Notes: generated by a model from the letters alone, not told the origin. Shown: positions 1-11,115, counted from the stretch's first letter. The stretch is DNA of 39,419 bases from Hymenobacter sp. BT559 (GCF_017571525.1 NZ_JAGETY010000023.1:1-39419); one strand, 5' to 3'. Numbers and translations: made by a program.

Positions 1-93
1 GCGTTTATAAAATGCTATAACACTGAAAAAAAGCAACTTATGTTCATTAATAATATGCCCTAAGAAATTTTGCCTGTAAAAATATGGTACTTT

Positions 94-146
94 GTTGCAA
101 TGGTGTTAAGTTGTAACGTTGTTTTGCAACTTAACACCATTGCAAC
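94..146. repeat. Perfect 20-bp inverted repeat downstream of the integrase gene
   Basis: The left arm (94-113) begins GTTGCAATGG and the right arm (127-146) is its exact reverse complement. A 13-nt AT-rich spacer separates them. The repeat lies about 55 nt beyond the integrase stop codon. Neither side has a clear T-tract, so a simple intrinsic terminator is not the best reading. A recombinase binding/attachment site is possible by position, but the spacer is longer than the 6-8 bp usual between core-type arms. Confidence 0.75.
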
Positions 147-201
147 GGGTAGCAACTCCCAATTAACTGTTGCTGAGTAAACCGGGATAAATAGCAGCCA
201 A

Positions 202-1182
202 CTATAGCCCTAAATATTGAGCAGCATTAAATCGCTTCACATCATCTAAGCGCGCATACCGCTCAATCATGGCATCCGTTTTTTGCTTGGTTTGATTTTT
301 AATAGCCTTGTTACTTTGACCCGCCTCTACGGCAATAGTTACGAAGGAAGCCCTTAGTGAGTGTGCTGTGTATCCAGGCCCCAAGTGACGTTGCACCAAA
401 TCATTCACGCTCTGGTCTGATAAGCGCGCTTTTCCCGGCTGAGCAGCCCGCGCATTGTTGCCCCGGCTCATGCGAGTGAATAGGGGTCCTGCCGGGCGGT
501 TCAGCACGGCGAGCCAATCCTGCACGGCGCGTACGGGACAGTAATCTGCGCCAGGCGCATAGAATACGGCTTTATCTTCTTCCTCACCAAACTGATTGGT
601 TTTACTGCGTCGCATATGAATCACCAGCGCCTGCCGCGTCAACTCAACATCCTCCACATTTAGCGCCACTAATTCCGAGCGACGAAAAGCGCCGGCAAAC
701 CCTAACAGCAGCAAGGCGCGATCACGCAGTCCCGTGGGCGTCGTCAAGTCCATTGCCCGAACTGCTTGCTTTAATTCCGCAACAGTAAATGCAGCGGCCT
801 GTCGTTGACGTTTGCCAATAACGCGGGTAATACCATCTAGCACCACGTGCAGCGCCTCGTGCGCAGTTGGCGAAGGCTGACCCGCTAACTGGTGCAGCTT
901 CGCAATCGCCGCCACGTGCCGACGAATCGTAGCCAGCTTCAATCCCCGGTCGGCCATCTGTGAAACGTATCCGGCCACCGTCGTCACATCGGCCGGCAGG
1001 TGCAACAACTCGTGGTGCTCACAGTAATCCTGAAAGCTGCGCAGGTCGGCCGCGTACCCACGCTTGGTATTCTCGGCCCCGTGCAGGCCGGCCTCCACAT
1101 ACCGACTCACCGAGGCCGGCATCTCGACCATGGCGTGCGAACGAGTGGGAACCAGAACCGGGAGCTGCGACGCGTTTTCCAT
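202..1182 (-). CDS. Tyrosine recombinase / phage-type integrase
   Basis: This is a site-specific DNA recombinase of the tyrosine family (326 aa from the chosen start). The N-terminal part, with 'NTKRGYAADLRSFQDYCEHH', looks like a SAM-like core-binding domain. The C-terminal half is the catalytic domain: the first Arg lies in 'GAFRRSEL', a Lys in 'RRSKTNQFG', the His-x-x-Arg box in 'TAHSLRASF', and the nucleophilic Tyr in 'MIERYARL'. The second conserved His/Trp position, about nine residues before the Tyr, is Gln or Lys here, a tolerated variation. The ATG at 1182 was chosen because a TATCTTTG -7 box lies at 1229-1236; the longer reading from a TTG at 1254 would start upstream of that promoter. 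No other phage gene is visible nearby, so it may belong to an integrated element or be a stand-alone recombinase. Confidence 0.88.
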   Translation of the reverse strand: MENASQLPVLVPTRSHAMVEMPASVSRYVEAGLHGAENTKRGYAADLRSFQDYCEHHELLHLPADVTTVAGYVSQMADRGLKLATIRRHVAAIAKLHQLAGQPSPTAHEALHVVLDGITRVIGKRQRQAAAFTVAELKQAVRAMDLTTPTGLRDRALLLLGFAGAFRRSELVALNVEDVELTRQALVIHMRRSKTNQFGEEEDKAVFYAPGADYCPVRAVQDWLAVLNRPAGPLFTRMSRGNNARAAQPGKARLSDQSVNDLVQRHLGPGYTAHSLRASFVTIAVEAGQSNKAIKNQTKQKTDAMIERYARLDDVKRFNAAQYLGL

Positions 1183-1228
1183 GTAGCCTATATAATACGG
1201 AGTAAAACCCCAACTTTTGGGCGAAAAC

Positions 1229-1272
1229 CAAAGATACAAACTTAGTACCGACAATTAACTATTATCGGTACT
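1229..1272 (-). promoter_or_regulatory. Integrase promoter with overlapping inverted repeat
   Basis: On the minus strand TATCTTTG (1229-1236) matches the Bacteroidota -7 consensus TAnnTTTG. Just upstream, AGTACCGACAAT (1244-1255) and ATTATCGGTACT (1261-1272) form an inverted repeat of 12-bp arms with one mismatch and a 5-nt spacer. It covers the expected -33 region, so it is a candidate operator, perhaps for autoregulation. A TTG on the minus strand at 1252-1254 could act as a -33 element, though its 15-nt spacing is short. Confidence 0.55.
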
Positions 1273-1480
1273 GATATCAGCGCCAGATTCACTAACTGGG
1301 CTAATCTGTTTGGGGCTGCTCCAGAGCCGCCGGACAATCTCAATCGTGCGCTCGTAGTATATCAAGCGCGGGTGCACCTTGCCGATGCACCTTTATACTC
1401 GTCGGCATTTCGACAACCTTATTACCTGTAGTGCGGCGCACCGGCCGGGTTTGTAACTTGGCGCACCTCTTATATGAGGT

Positions 1481-1930
1481 ATGGAAAACCTGCTCCAGCC
1501 CCGGCACCCACTCGATAAGTATCACCACTCGCAGCTGGAATTTCTGGCAGCCCTGCCCGAAGCGCAGCGCGCGGAGCATGCCCGCCTATTTCGGCTGGGC
1601 AATGCCAGCTACCGCTACCAGCAGCAAGCCGTCGGGCAAATAACCGAAGCCGACTACTTGGACTGGCATGAAGGCTTGCGGGCCAATATGCGCCGCGCAG
1701 TCGAGCCGGAAGTCTGCGAGCAAAGTAAAAACAGCCTGGCCTTGCGGCGGCACGCGCTGGAACGCCGAGACCAAGGCCACTCCACCTTTATGCAGGCTAT
1801 TCTATTGCCCGAAGATTGGACCTACCAGTCAAGCGTACCCATCGAATCATGCATTACGCTGCTCTCATCGCCTCCGCGCTGCAGGCAGTGGCTGCCAGTC
1901 TGCCCGATGCCACGAGCCACTACTTTCTAA
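1481..1930 (+). CDS. Unrecognised protein, C-terminus uncertain
   Basis: The family is not recognised. The first about 115 residues look like a soluble, helical, charged coding sequence ('LEFLAALPEAQRAEHARLF', 'DYLDWHEGLRANMRRAVEP', 'NSLALRRHALERRDQG'). After 'LPEDWTYQ' the reading frame becomes unnatural, rich in Ser, Pro and Cys. From about 1820 another frame reads more convincingly ('MHYAALIASALQAVAASLP', 'KANYYDHVEVNADLFSHL') up to about 1990. Either a +/-1 frameshift near 1820 splits one gene, or two fragments abut. There is no signal peptide or membrane segment in the first part. It sits between the integrase and a membrane protein gene, with no obvious link to either. Confidence 0.45.
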   Translation: MENLLQPRHPLDKYHHSQLEFLAALPEAQRAEHARLFRLGNASYRYQQQAVGQITEADYLDWHEGLRANMRRAVEPEVCEQSKNSLALRRHALERRDQGHSTFMQAILLPEDWTYQSSVPIESCITLLSSPPRCRQWLPVCPMPRATTF

Positions 1931-2029
1931 AAGCCAACTACTACGACCACGTCGAAGTCAACGCTGATTTATTCAGCCACCTCAAAATTCTTTTCCGGCG
2001 TAGCTTTCCGTTCCCGCGAACTTACTTCC

Positions 2030-2638
2030 ATGGACGTTTCCCTGTTGGATGTGTCATCAGCCGCCGGCCTGGCCGCGGCCGTAGTGCTTACCCTTAACTT
2101 ATTGCTCGGCATGCTGCTGGGCACGGCTTACCGAAAGGCATGGTACTGGAAGAAGCTGCCCGCAGTGGTCCGGCAGGTCCACCTATTTGACGTGCACAAC
2201 TGGACGGCCTACGGAGCGCTGGCGTTGTCCCTCGTTCATCCCTTACTGCTGGTGGTCGATAAAGCCTCCAAATTCACGCTTCTCAACATCTTGTTTCCAG
2301 TGCGGGCGCCGCACCAGCCGCTTTTTGTGGCAGCGGGAACCGTGGCCTTTTATGCCCTGCTGCTTGTGGTGCTGACCTCCCGGAAAGCGTTCCGAAAGCG
2401 CCTGAGTTTTCGAGCCTGGAAGAACCTGCACCTGCTCTCGTACGGCACGGCGCTGCTGTTTGTGGTACACGGCGTGGTAATGGACCCCCTGCTGAAAGAC
2501 CGGCCCGTGGACTTCTTCGACGCGGAGAAGGTACTCAGCGAAGCCTGCGCGCTGCTGCTGCTTGTAGCTACCTGGTACCGCGTACGCTACCAGGTGGCAA
2601 ACAGAAAGCGCTTAGTTGGCCAAACCCAAAAAGCCTAG
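2030..2638 (+). CDS. Ferric-reductase-like transmembrane heme protein
   Basis: A polytopic membrane protein of 202 aa with about five or six hydrophobic segments (roughly residues 8-33, 57-78, 98-118, 133-153 and 170-187). It fits the ferric reductase-like transmembrane domain, related to YedZ/MsrQ and NOX-type heme subunits. Candidate heme-b ligands are the His pairs in 'VHNWTAYGALALSLVHPLL' and 'NLHLLSYGTALLFVVHGVV', spaced across two helices as expected. The size matches a stand-alone heme subunit without a flavin/NAD domain, so a separate electron donor is expected, but no MsrP-like partner is visible. The ATG at 2030 directly precedes the first hydrophobic segment. The gene ends about 40 nt before the end of the convergent BNR-protein gene. 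Confidence 0.75.
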   Translation: MDVSLLDVSSAAGLAAAVVLTLNLLLGMLLGTAYRKAWYWKKLPAVVRQVHLFDVHNWTAYGALALSLVHPLLLVVDKASKFTLLNILFPVRAPHQPLFVAAGTVAFYALLLVVLTSRKAFRKRLSFRAWKNLHLLSYGTALLFVVHGVVMDPLLKDRPVDFFDAEKVLSEACALLLLVATWYRVRYQVANRKRLVGQTQKA

Positions 2639-2678
2639 GTCTGAGAGCAGGCTCAGGCTTTTTCAAAGGACTGACGTT

Positions 2679-5906
<3,228 letters not shown>

Positions 5907-6158
5907 AAGCAACTTCTTAGCTGTTGGCGAAACCTGGCAGGAAAACGTCGCCAGTACCGGAGGTTTTTTGGAGTCGGGCGGCCCTGCGCGGGACTAGGAT
6001 GGCGTCCTTGGTACATTGTCTTGCCGCGCCCATGCAAGGTATTACACGCTGCCCACTATCAAAATCCGCGCTCCTTACCCACTCCTTCGGGCAACCGAAA
6101 GTGAGGTTGAGATGGTCTAGGTTAGACGTACAAAAGCAGGACGTATATTTTCTGAGTC

Positions 6159-6617
6159 ATGAGTGCAGAAAAGAGCAAGAAGACGCCAGACAAACGGCGC
6201 AAATACGACGACGCTTTCAAAGCTGAAACCCTGCACCTGGCTGCAGAGTGCCGCAGCACGCAAGCGGCGGCCCAGCAGTTGGGCATCAGCCCCAAGCTGC
6301 TGTATCGCTGGCAAGAGGCGAAACTCGTCGCCGAGGTGGGCAGCGTAGAGGTGGCGCGTGATCCGGAAGTACGCCAGCTGCGTGCCCAATTGAAACGGGC
6401 GGAGCAGGAGCTCGATATTTTAAAAAAGCCTTGGGCATCTTCGGTCAACCGACGCGGTAAGTACCTATCAGTACATCGGCCAGCGCCGGGACCAAGTACC
6501 TGTACGGCAGCTCTGCCAGGTGCTGCGCGTGGCACCCAGTGCCTATTATGCATGGCAGCGACGTCAAGCACCCGCGCCGGCACCAGCCTGGTAAGTAGCT
6601 GTCCGTGCAGAGTTTAG
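6159..6617 (+). pseudogene. IS3-family OrfA, out of frame after the slippery site
   Basis: OrfA is the DNA-binding helix-turn-helix subunit of IS3-type transposase ('RRKYDDAFKAETLHL', 'STQAAAQQLGISPKLLYRW') followed by a leucine-zipper-like stretch ('LRAQLKRAEQELDILKK'). The real similarity stops at about 6428. IS3 elements normally make the OrfAB transposase by -1 slippage on an A-run; the intact relative at 29563-29569 has seven A, while here (6422-6427) there are six. The single-base loss puts the continuation into neither the OrfA-terminal nor the OrfB frame, so the ORF runs on to 6617 as nonsense. Confidence 0.8.
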
Positions 6618-7333
6618 GTGGTATTCCGCCCGCTATGGCACCCGCCGCCTGCGGGCCGAGCTGCACGCCCAAGGTCACCAGGTGGGCCGCTGGCGCATCC
6701 GGTGGGCGCTCGCCGCCGCGGGTCTGCGCGCCCAACAACCGCGCTCGTTTGTGCCGCGCACCACTGACTCCGACCCCAGTGTGCGCGCCGCCCCGAACCT
6801 GTTGCTGGGCCAACCGGCCGCCACCGCCCCGAATCAGGTCTGGATGGGCGATCACCTATTTACCTAAACAGGGCGGTGGCTGGCTGAATCTAGCCACCTG
6901 GCTCGACCGCTACTCGCGCAAAGTAGTCGGCTGGGACGTGCGCCTCTCGATGCCCGAAGACCTGGTCAGCGAGGCCCTGCGTCGCGCCCTGGCTGTGCGC
7001 CAGCCCGCCGCAGGATTGCTAGTTCATTCCGACCAGGGTAGCCAGTACGCAGCTACCAACTTTAAGAGCTTAGTGACGCACCACAAAGCCGTACAGCGCA
7101 TAAGTCGGTGTGGTAACTGCTACGCTACTGCCCACGCCGAATCGTTTTGGAGCCGCCTCAAAACCGAACTGCTCGACGGCGGCAGCTTCCGCAACCTGAG
7201 TGAAGCGCGCCTGGAAATCAGCCACTATCTCGCCTATTATAACGCCCAACGGCTAAATTCGGCCCTGGGCTATCTGGCCCCCAACCACTTCGAAACCCAT
7301 TTTCAAACTGCGTCCCAACTCTGTGCGACTTAG
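6457..7333 (+). pseudogene. IS3-family OrfB (DDE transposase), nonsense plus frameshift
   Basis: OrfB carries the rve/DDE integrase core. Reading frame 1 from about 6463 gives 'TYQYIGQRRDQVPVRQLCQ', then a TAA at 6592-6594 interrupts it. The frame resumes with 'GTRRLRAELHAQGHQVGRW' and 'PRTTDSDPSVRAAPNLLL' up to 'NQVWMGD' (6850), where two bases are missing relative to the family sequence GD-ITYLP, shifting the frame. The catalytic acids are still recognisable: Asp at 6850-6852, Asp in 'LLVHSDQGSQY', Glu in 'HAESFWSRLKTE'. It cannot make a full transposase without correction. Confidence 0.88.
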
Positions 7334-7346
7334 CTAGACCACCTCA

Positions 7347-7556
7347 GACCAGCACCTCCGTCTTCTTACCGGCGGAGCGGACTGCGCCACTTACTCCACC
7401 TAAAGTACCCAGGCCATTTTTAGATTTCAGGCCCACCACCTGCACTTCCTCCAGTAGCTTACTGGGTGCAGCTACTTGTTGGGCCAGCGTTTGCAAAGGC
7501 AGCAGGAAGATAAAACCGCTAACAAGCAGCGAACTTATAAGATGAAGACGAACCAT
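7347..7556 (-). pseudogene. 5' fragment of a FecA-like TonB-dependent receptor, cut by the IS
   Basis: The 70-codon reading frame starts with a signal peptide ('LISSLLVSGFIFLLPLQTLAQ'). It continues with 'LLEEVQVVGLKSKNGLGTLGG' and 'GAVRSAGKKTEVLV', which resembles the start of the plug domain in Bacteroidota outer-membrane receptors of the FecA type, where 'AGKKTEVL' is followed by a leucine/aspartate and the rest of the plug. Here the frame meets the IS right end (7346) and stops at once with the TGA of the IS terminus. The remaining about 600 codons are not found across the IS (5907-6107), so the receptor is lost. The promoter is intact (7586-7617). The family call rests on remembered consensus. 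Confidence 0.6.
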
Positions 7557-7585
7557 ATATTATTTGGAAAGATTCCAATTAAATG

Positions 7586-7617
7586 CAAAGGTAGTGCTTC
7601 TTTTTGCCTGGTATCAA
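7586..7617 (-). promoter_or_regulatory. Bacteroidota-type promoter of the truncated TonB receptor
   Basis: On the minus strand TACCTTTG (7586-7593) is a perfect TAnnTTTG -7 box, with TTG at 7615-7617 as the -33 element (21-nt spacing). It drives the receptor fragment starting at 7556. Confidence 0.65.
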
Positions 7618-7620
7618 GCT

Positions 7621-7640
7621 TGTTTAGAAAACTCTAAACA
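7621..7640. promoter_or_regulatory. Operator-like palindrome between divergent genes
   Basis: TGTTTAGA (7621-7628) and TCTAAACA (7633-7640) are perfect inverted arms around a 4-nt spacer. The palindrome sits immediately upstream of the -33 element of the receptor fragment and about 160 nt upstream of the divergent oxidoreductase start, the right place for a dimeric regulator. The regulator is unknown; an iron or redox regulator would suit the neighbours. Confidence 0.55.
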
Positions 7641-7797
7641 ACAGCTATTGCGCAATGTGTGGTTGCCGGTCGCTCCCACCAGCTATTAGATTACGTTAAG
7701 TAGCTTCTTGCCCTTTTCTGTAGCAGTCTGGCGCCCTTACCATATCGCTCAATGCTTGTGGGCTGGTAGCATTGTTTCACTAATACATTTTCTACTG

Positions 7798-9240
7798 ATG
7801 CCGGAAGCTGCTCCTGATTTTGACCTGATTGTGCTCGGGGCCGGCTCGGCCGGGCTGGGCCTGAGCTTGGCGCTGGCCCGCCTGCGGCTGCGCGTGCTGC
7901 TCGTCGACCAAACGGCCGAGGACGTGGGTGGCGACTGCCTCAACCACGGCTGCGTGCCCAGCAAGGCCCTGATTTACGCCTCGCGCCAGGTGCACCAGGC
8001 CCGTCGGGCCGCGCAGTTTGGCTTGCAGGTGAGCGGCGCGGCCGACATGGCGAAGGTGATGGACTACGTGCGCAGCCGGCAGGCCGTCATCCGCCACCAC
8101 GAAAACCCCGAGTACCTGCGCGGGCTGGGCATCACGGTGGAAATCGGCCGCCCCCGGTTCGTGGATGGCCACGCCATCGAGCTCAACGGCCGCACGTACC
8201 GGGGGCGCAAGCTGGCCATCGCGACCGGCTCGCGGCCGCAGCCGCTCCAGGTGCCCGGCGCCGAGCTGGTGCGCCTCTACGACAACCAGCACGTGTGGGA
8301 CTTGCGTGAGCTGCCCCGCCGCCTGCTGGTAGTGGGCGGCGGCCCCAACGGCGTGGAGCTGGCCCAGGCCATGCAGCGCCTCGGTGCGCACGTAACCGTA
8401 GTGCACCGCGGCGCTACCCTCCTCGAAAAAGAAGACCCCCGCATCAACGCCGTGCTGCTGGAGCGCCTGCGCGCCGAAGGCATCACGGTTCACCTGAAAA
8501 ACGAGGTGGCATCGTTTTCGTCGGCCACCCAGGCGCTGATAACGCCCCGGCAGGGCGCGCCCTTTGTCCTGGATTTCGACAGTGGCTACGTGGCCATTGG
8601 GCGCCTGGTCAGCTTCGAAGGGCTGCAGCTGGAAAAAGCCGGGGTAGAAGTAGACGAGCACGGGCATATTAAGCTCGACGAGCACCTGCAAACCACCAAC
8701 CCCGACATTGTGGTGGCCGGCGACGCGGCCAACTCGCTTAAGTTCAGCCACGGAGCCGAGTTGCACGTGCGCCTGCTGCTGTTCAATTTCTTCTCGCCGC
8801 TCAAGAAAAAGCTCAGCTACGACCACTTCTCCTGGGTCACCTTCACCGACCCCGAAGTAGCGCACTTCGGCCTCGATGCCGCCGAGCTGGACAAGCGCGG
8901 CATGGCCTACGAGCGGTGGGAAACCGATTTTGCCGACGACGACCGCGCCGTGGTGGACGATTACCGCTACGGGCGCCTGCTGCTTTTTATTGAGCAGCAC
9001 AGCCTGCCGCTGCCCGGCCGCAAGCGCCGCATTCTGGGCGGCGCCATGGTAGCGCCCGGCGCTGGCGAGCTGGTGCAGGAGTTGATCTTGGCCAACACCA
9101 GCGGGCTGGGTATCAGCGCTATTTTCGACAAAGTTTATCCCTACCCCGTAGCCGCGCGCATCAACCAAAAGCTCCTCATGGAGCACCTGGAATTACCAGC
9201 GCTGCTGCAAACGGCGCTGGACGTGGCGTATAAGCTGTGA
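7798..9240 (+). CDS. FAD/NAD(P)-dependent disulfide oxidoreductase (mercuric reductase/Lpd-like)
   Basis: A 480-aa flavoprotein of the class I pyridine nucleotide-disulfide oxidoreductases. It has the FAD-binding 'LIVLGAGSAGLGLSLALARL' Rossmann motif at the N-terminus, the redox-active disulfide in 'GGDCLNHGCVPSKAL' (Cys-x4-Cys), a second GxGxxG-type motif 'LLVVGGGPNGVELAQAM' for NAD(P), the FAD motif ending 'IVVAGDAA', and a C-terminal dimerisation domain. The usual active-site His of lipoamide dehydrogenase (HxHPT) is replaced by 'VYPYP', a pattern seen in MerA-like and uncharacterised relatives, so lipoamide reductase activity is unlikely. The ATG at 7798 is chosen because the fold begins there; an ATG 30 codons upstream would add an unnatural leader. 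No MerR, MerT or MerP genes are nearby, so the substrate is open. Confidence 0.85.
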   Translation: MPEAAPDFDLIVLGAGSAGLGLSLALARLRLRVLLVDQTAEDVGGDCLNHGCVPSKALIYASRQVHQARRAAQFGLQVSGAADMAKVMDYVRSRQAVIRHHENPEYLRGLGITVEIGRPRFVDGHAIELNGRTYRGRKLAIATGSRPQPLQVPGAELVRLYDNQHVWDLRELPRRLLVVGGGPNGVELAQAMQRLGAHVTVVHRGATLLEKEDPRINAVLLERLRAEGITVHLKNEVASFSSATQALITPRQGAPFVLDFDSGYVAIGRLVSFEGLQLEKAGVEVDEHGHIKLDEHLQTTNPDIVVAGDAANSLKFSHGAELHVRLLLFNFFSPLKKKLSYDHFSWVTFTDPEVAHFGLDAAELDKRGMAYERWETDFADDDRAVVDDYRYGRLLLFIEQHSLPLPGRKRRILGGAMVAPGAGELVQELILANTSGLGISAIFDKVYPYPVAARINQKLLMEHLELPALLQTALDVAYKL

Positions 9241-9263
9241 GGCGGCCGCCCGCCCCACCTGCC

Positions 9264-9863
9264 CTACAGTGCCGCGGCCACCCGGCGCACCGACGCGCGC
9301 CGGGTGTAGTCGGGGTTGAAGTACACGTACTTGATGCGGCCATCGCGGCCGATGACGTAGGTGGCCGGCACGGGCAGCACGGCTTCGGGCGAGGCGTTGG
9401 CCTGCAGCAGGTCCACGCCAAAGCCCTGATACTTGCGCACGGTGGCCGGGTCGACGGTGAAAGCCGTGTGATAGGCCGTCATGATGGCGAAGTGCTGGTC
9501 GCAGATAATGGGAAAGGCCGCCTTGGTCTTGGCCACGGTCTTGCCGATGTTCTCCTGCGTTTCGGGCGTGACCAGCACTACCTGGGCGCCCTTTGCCGTG
9601 AGCAGCTGCAGCGAGTCCTGCAATTGGCTGAGCTGCCTGTTGCAGTACGGGCACCACTGGCCCCGGTAGAAGTAAAGCACCACGGGGCCTTTCTTCAGCA
9701 GGCTCTTCAGCTCCACGGAGCGGCCTGCCAGGTCCCGGCCGGTAAAGGCGGGGGCGACCGTACCAAGGCCCAGGGGCTGCGCCGTCCGCGTGGGGGCTTG
9801 CTGGGCGGGACTTGCCACGGGCAGCAGCAAAAGGGCGGCAACCGGAAGCAGGGGTTTGTTCAT
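9264..9863 (-). CDS. Exported peroxiredoxin-like (AhpC/TSA) thiol protein
   Basis: A 199-aa thioredoxin-fold protein with signal peptide ('KPLLPVAALLLLPVASPAQ'). The AhpC/TSA domain shows 'GTVAPAFTGRDLAGRSVELK', the active-site region 'VVLYFYRGQWCPYCNRQL' with a CxxC pair, and 'FPIICDQHF'. The CxxC resembles PrxQ/BCP-like or thiol-disulfide proteins of the 'WCPYC' type, so it may reduce peroxides or act as a periplasmic thiol oxidoreductase. The ATG at 9863 is used; a longer frame upstream adds residues before the signal peptide. A near-consensus -7 box (TACCTTTC, 9868-9875, minus strand) abuts the start. It converges with the disulfide oxidoreductase gene (24 nt apart); the pairing of two thiol redox enzymes suggests an oxidative-stress context. 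Confidence 0.82.
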   Translation of the reverse strand: MNKPLLPVAALLLLPVASPAQQAPTRTAQPLGLGTVAPAFTGRDLAGRSVELKSLLKKGPVVLYFYRGQWCPYCNRQLSQLQDSLQLLTAKGAQVVLVTPETQENIGKTVAKTKAAFPIICDQHFAIMTAYHTAFTVDPATVRKYQGFGVDLLQANASPEAVLPVPATYVIGRDGRIKYVYFNPDYTRRASVRRVAAAL

Positions 9864-10199
9864 TGCCGAAAGGTAGGCATTCCCACTGGCCTCCCGCCTC
9901 AACTCCGACTACCGTCAACGGGCCGAGCCGGCTGACATCCTGCAAGCCCTGCACTAGCTAGGGACACTGCAACGGGGAATGCAGCCCGGTTGAAAAGCGG
10001 GGCAGCAAGGGCCAGCATTACGCAGATTAATTATGGACTTGTTGGTCCACCCGTGGTTCGGGTCCCTTGTACGGTGACCCGCCAGTACCCACTGGGGTGT
10101 GGCCCCGCAATACGATTTACAACCTTTTTGCGCTGACCAGCCCAGCTGCCATTTATAAAGGCGAAAATAACTGAGTTAGCTAGTTGGGCTGTCCTGTCA
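9864..10199. other. Gene-poor stretch
   Basis: Apart from the near-consensus -7 box at 9868-9875, no gene is supported. The minus-strand frame that runs through 10034-10200 is the tail of the dehalogenase pseudogene frame and shows no recognisable protein. Confidence 0.5.
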
Positions 10200-10965
10200 G
10201 CAGGCCCACCCGGCGACTTGCCTAGCCCCACTAGCTGTTGGGCAATGGCCGGCAGCGTGGGTCCAATCAGGGTGGGAGCGGGGGCCAGGGGGTACTGTTG
10301 CTGACCCGGCCGCAGGATGAGGGCGGCCTGCAGCCCGGCCCGCCGAGCCCCGGCCACGTCCTAGCCGTGGGCGGCCAGCAGCATGGCCTCCCTGGGGGGC
10401 CACCTAGAGCTGCTCACAGGCGGCGGCGTAGGTATTCGGGTGCAGCTTATAGCGCTTTACCTCATCGATACTGAGCAGCTGCTCAGCCCGGCGTAAGCCA
10501 GCTGCTTCTTGCCCACGCTGGCCGTGGAGTTGGTGAGCGTCACCATTCGGAACCCCGCTTGCTGGAATGCCGTGAGGCCCGGCACCACGTCTGGGTGGGG
10601 CGGCAGTTCGGCCATCAGGCCCAGCAGGTCTTGTTTGCGGGCCGCGGACCGGGCCGGCTGACCCAGAGCTTGGGCCAACATGTCGAGGCCCGCGTCGCCG
10701 ATGGCGCCAAAGTCGTGGTAATCCTCCGTCACCGTGTCGACCAGCGAGTACTGCAGTAGCAGCGAAAACCACTGCTTGAACGCAAATTCGGACTCAAACT
10801 CAGCATTGAGGGCGAGCTGGAGCTTGCGCAGGTCGAGCAGGGTTTCGTTTACGTCAAAAATCAACAGTTTGGGGCGGGACCGAAAAGGGACATAGCCGGA
10901 GTGGTAAAAGGCAGGGCCACGGCGGCCACGGCCAGCAGGGCAGTAAACGTGCGGCGGGAAAGCAT
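10200..10965 (-). pseudogene. Tat-exported haloacid dehalogenase type II, multiply frameshifted
   Basis: Pieces of a HAD-superfamily L-2-haloacid dehalogenase can be joined across frames. The ATG at 10965 gives a twin-arginine-like leader 'MLSRRTFTALLAVAAVAL' ending near 'TTPA'. A frameshift near 10870 leads to 'PKLLIFDVNETLLDL' (nucleophile Asp) and then 'FRMVTLTNSTASVGKKQL' (motif II). Another shift near 10490 gives 'EVKRYKLHPNTYAAACEQL', where the family has Lys-Pro, so the Pro is lost. Beyond a TAG and a further shift comes 'AMLLAAHG', a TAG where the family has Trp, then 'DVAGARRAGLQAALILRPGQ'. At least three frameshifts and two stops make it inactive. Its 3' end is approximate. It is divergent from the Crp/Fnr gene. 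Confidence 0.82.
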
Positions 10966-11115
10966 CTGCCTGCATACGCAGAAGCGACTGCTCCGCCCAG
11001 CCGCCGGGCGAAGCCCGGCAAAAAAGAAGCAAAACGTCGGCGCGGCGACACCTGGACCTCCGGCGACGCTCTGCGTATCGCCGTTTTATTACGGTATTTT
11101 GGACGCCAATTCTTT

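Larger units (their letters stand above)
6108..7346 (+). mobile_element. Decayed IS3-family insertion sequence (copy 1)
   Basis: The element has OrfA/OrfB of the IS3 family and imperfect terminal inverted repeats. The left end begins TGAGATGGTCTAG at 6108; the right end, read inward, begins TGAGGTGGTCTAG at 7346. The ends agree at most positions over about 35 bp. No direct target duplication is visible in the flanks (AGGT versus GACC). It is related to, but clearly different in sequence from, the copies at 14858-15858 and 28615-29858. The right end lies inside a TonB receptor gene. Both ORFs carry disabling mutations, described separately. Confidence 0.9.

Noticed and set aside
6108..7346. 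Target-site duplication of IS copy 1
   Set aside because: Flanking bases (AGGT and GACC) do not match; any duplication was lost with the adjacent deletion or never visible.
7792..9186. 464-codon minus-strand ORF opposite the disulfide oxidoreductase
   Set aside because: The plus strand encodes an unmistakable FAD/NAD protein with a CxxxxC active site; the antisense frame has no motif.
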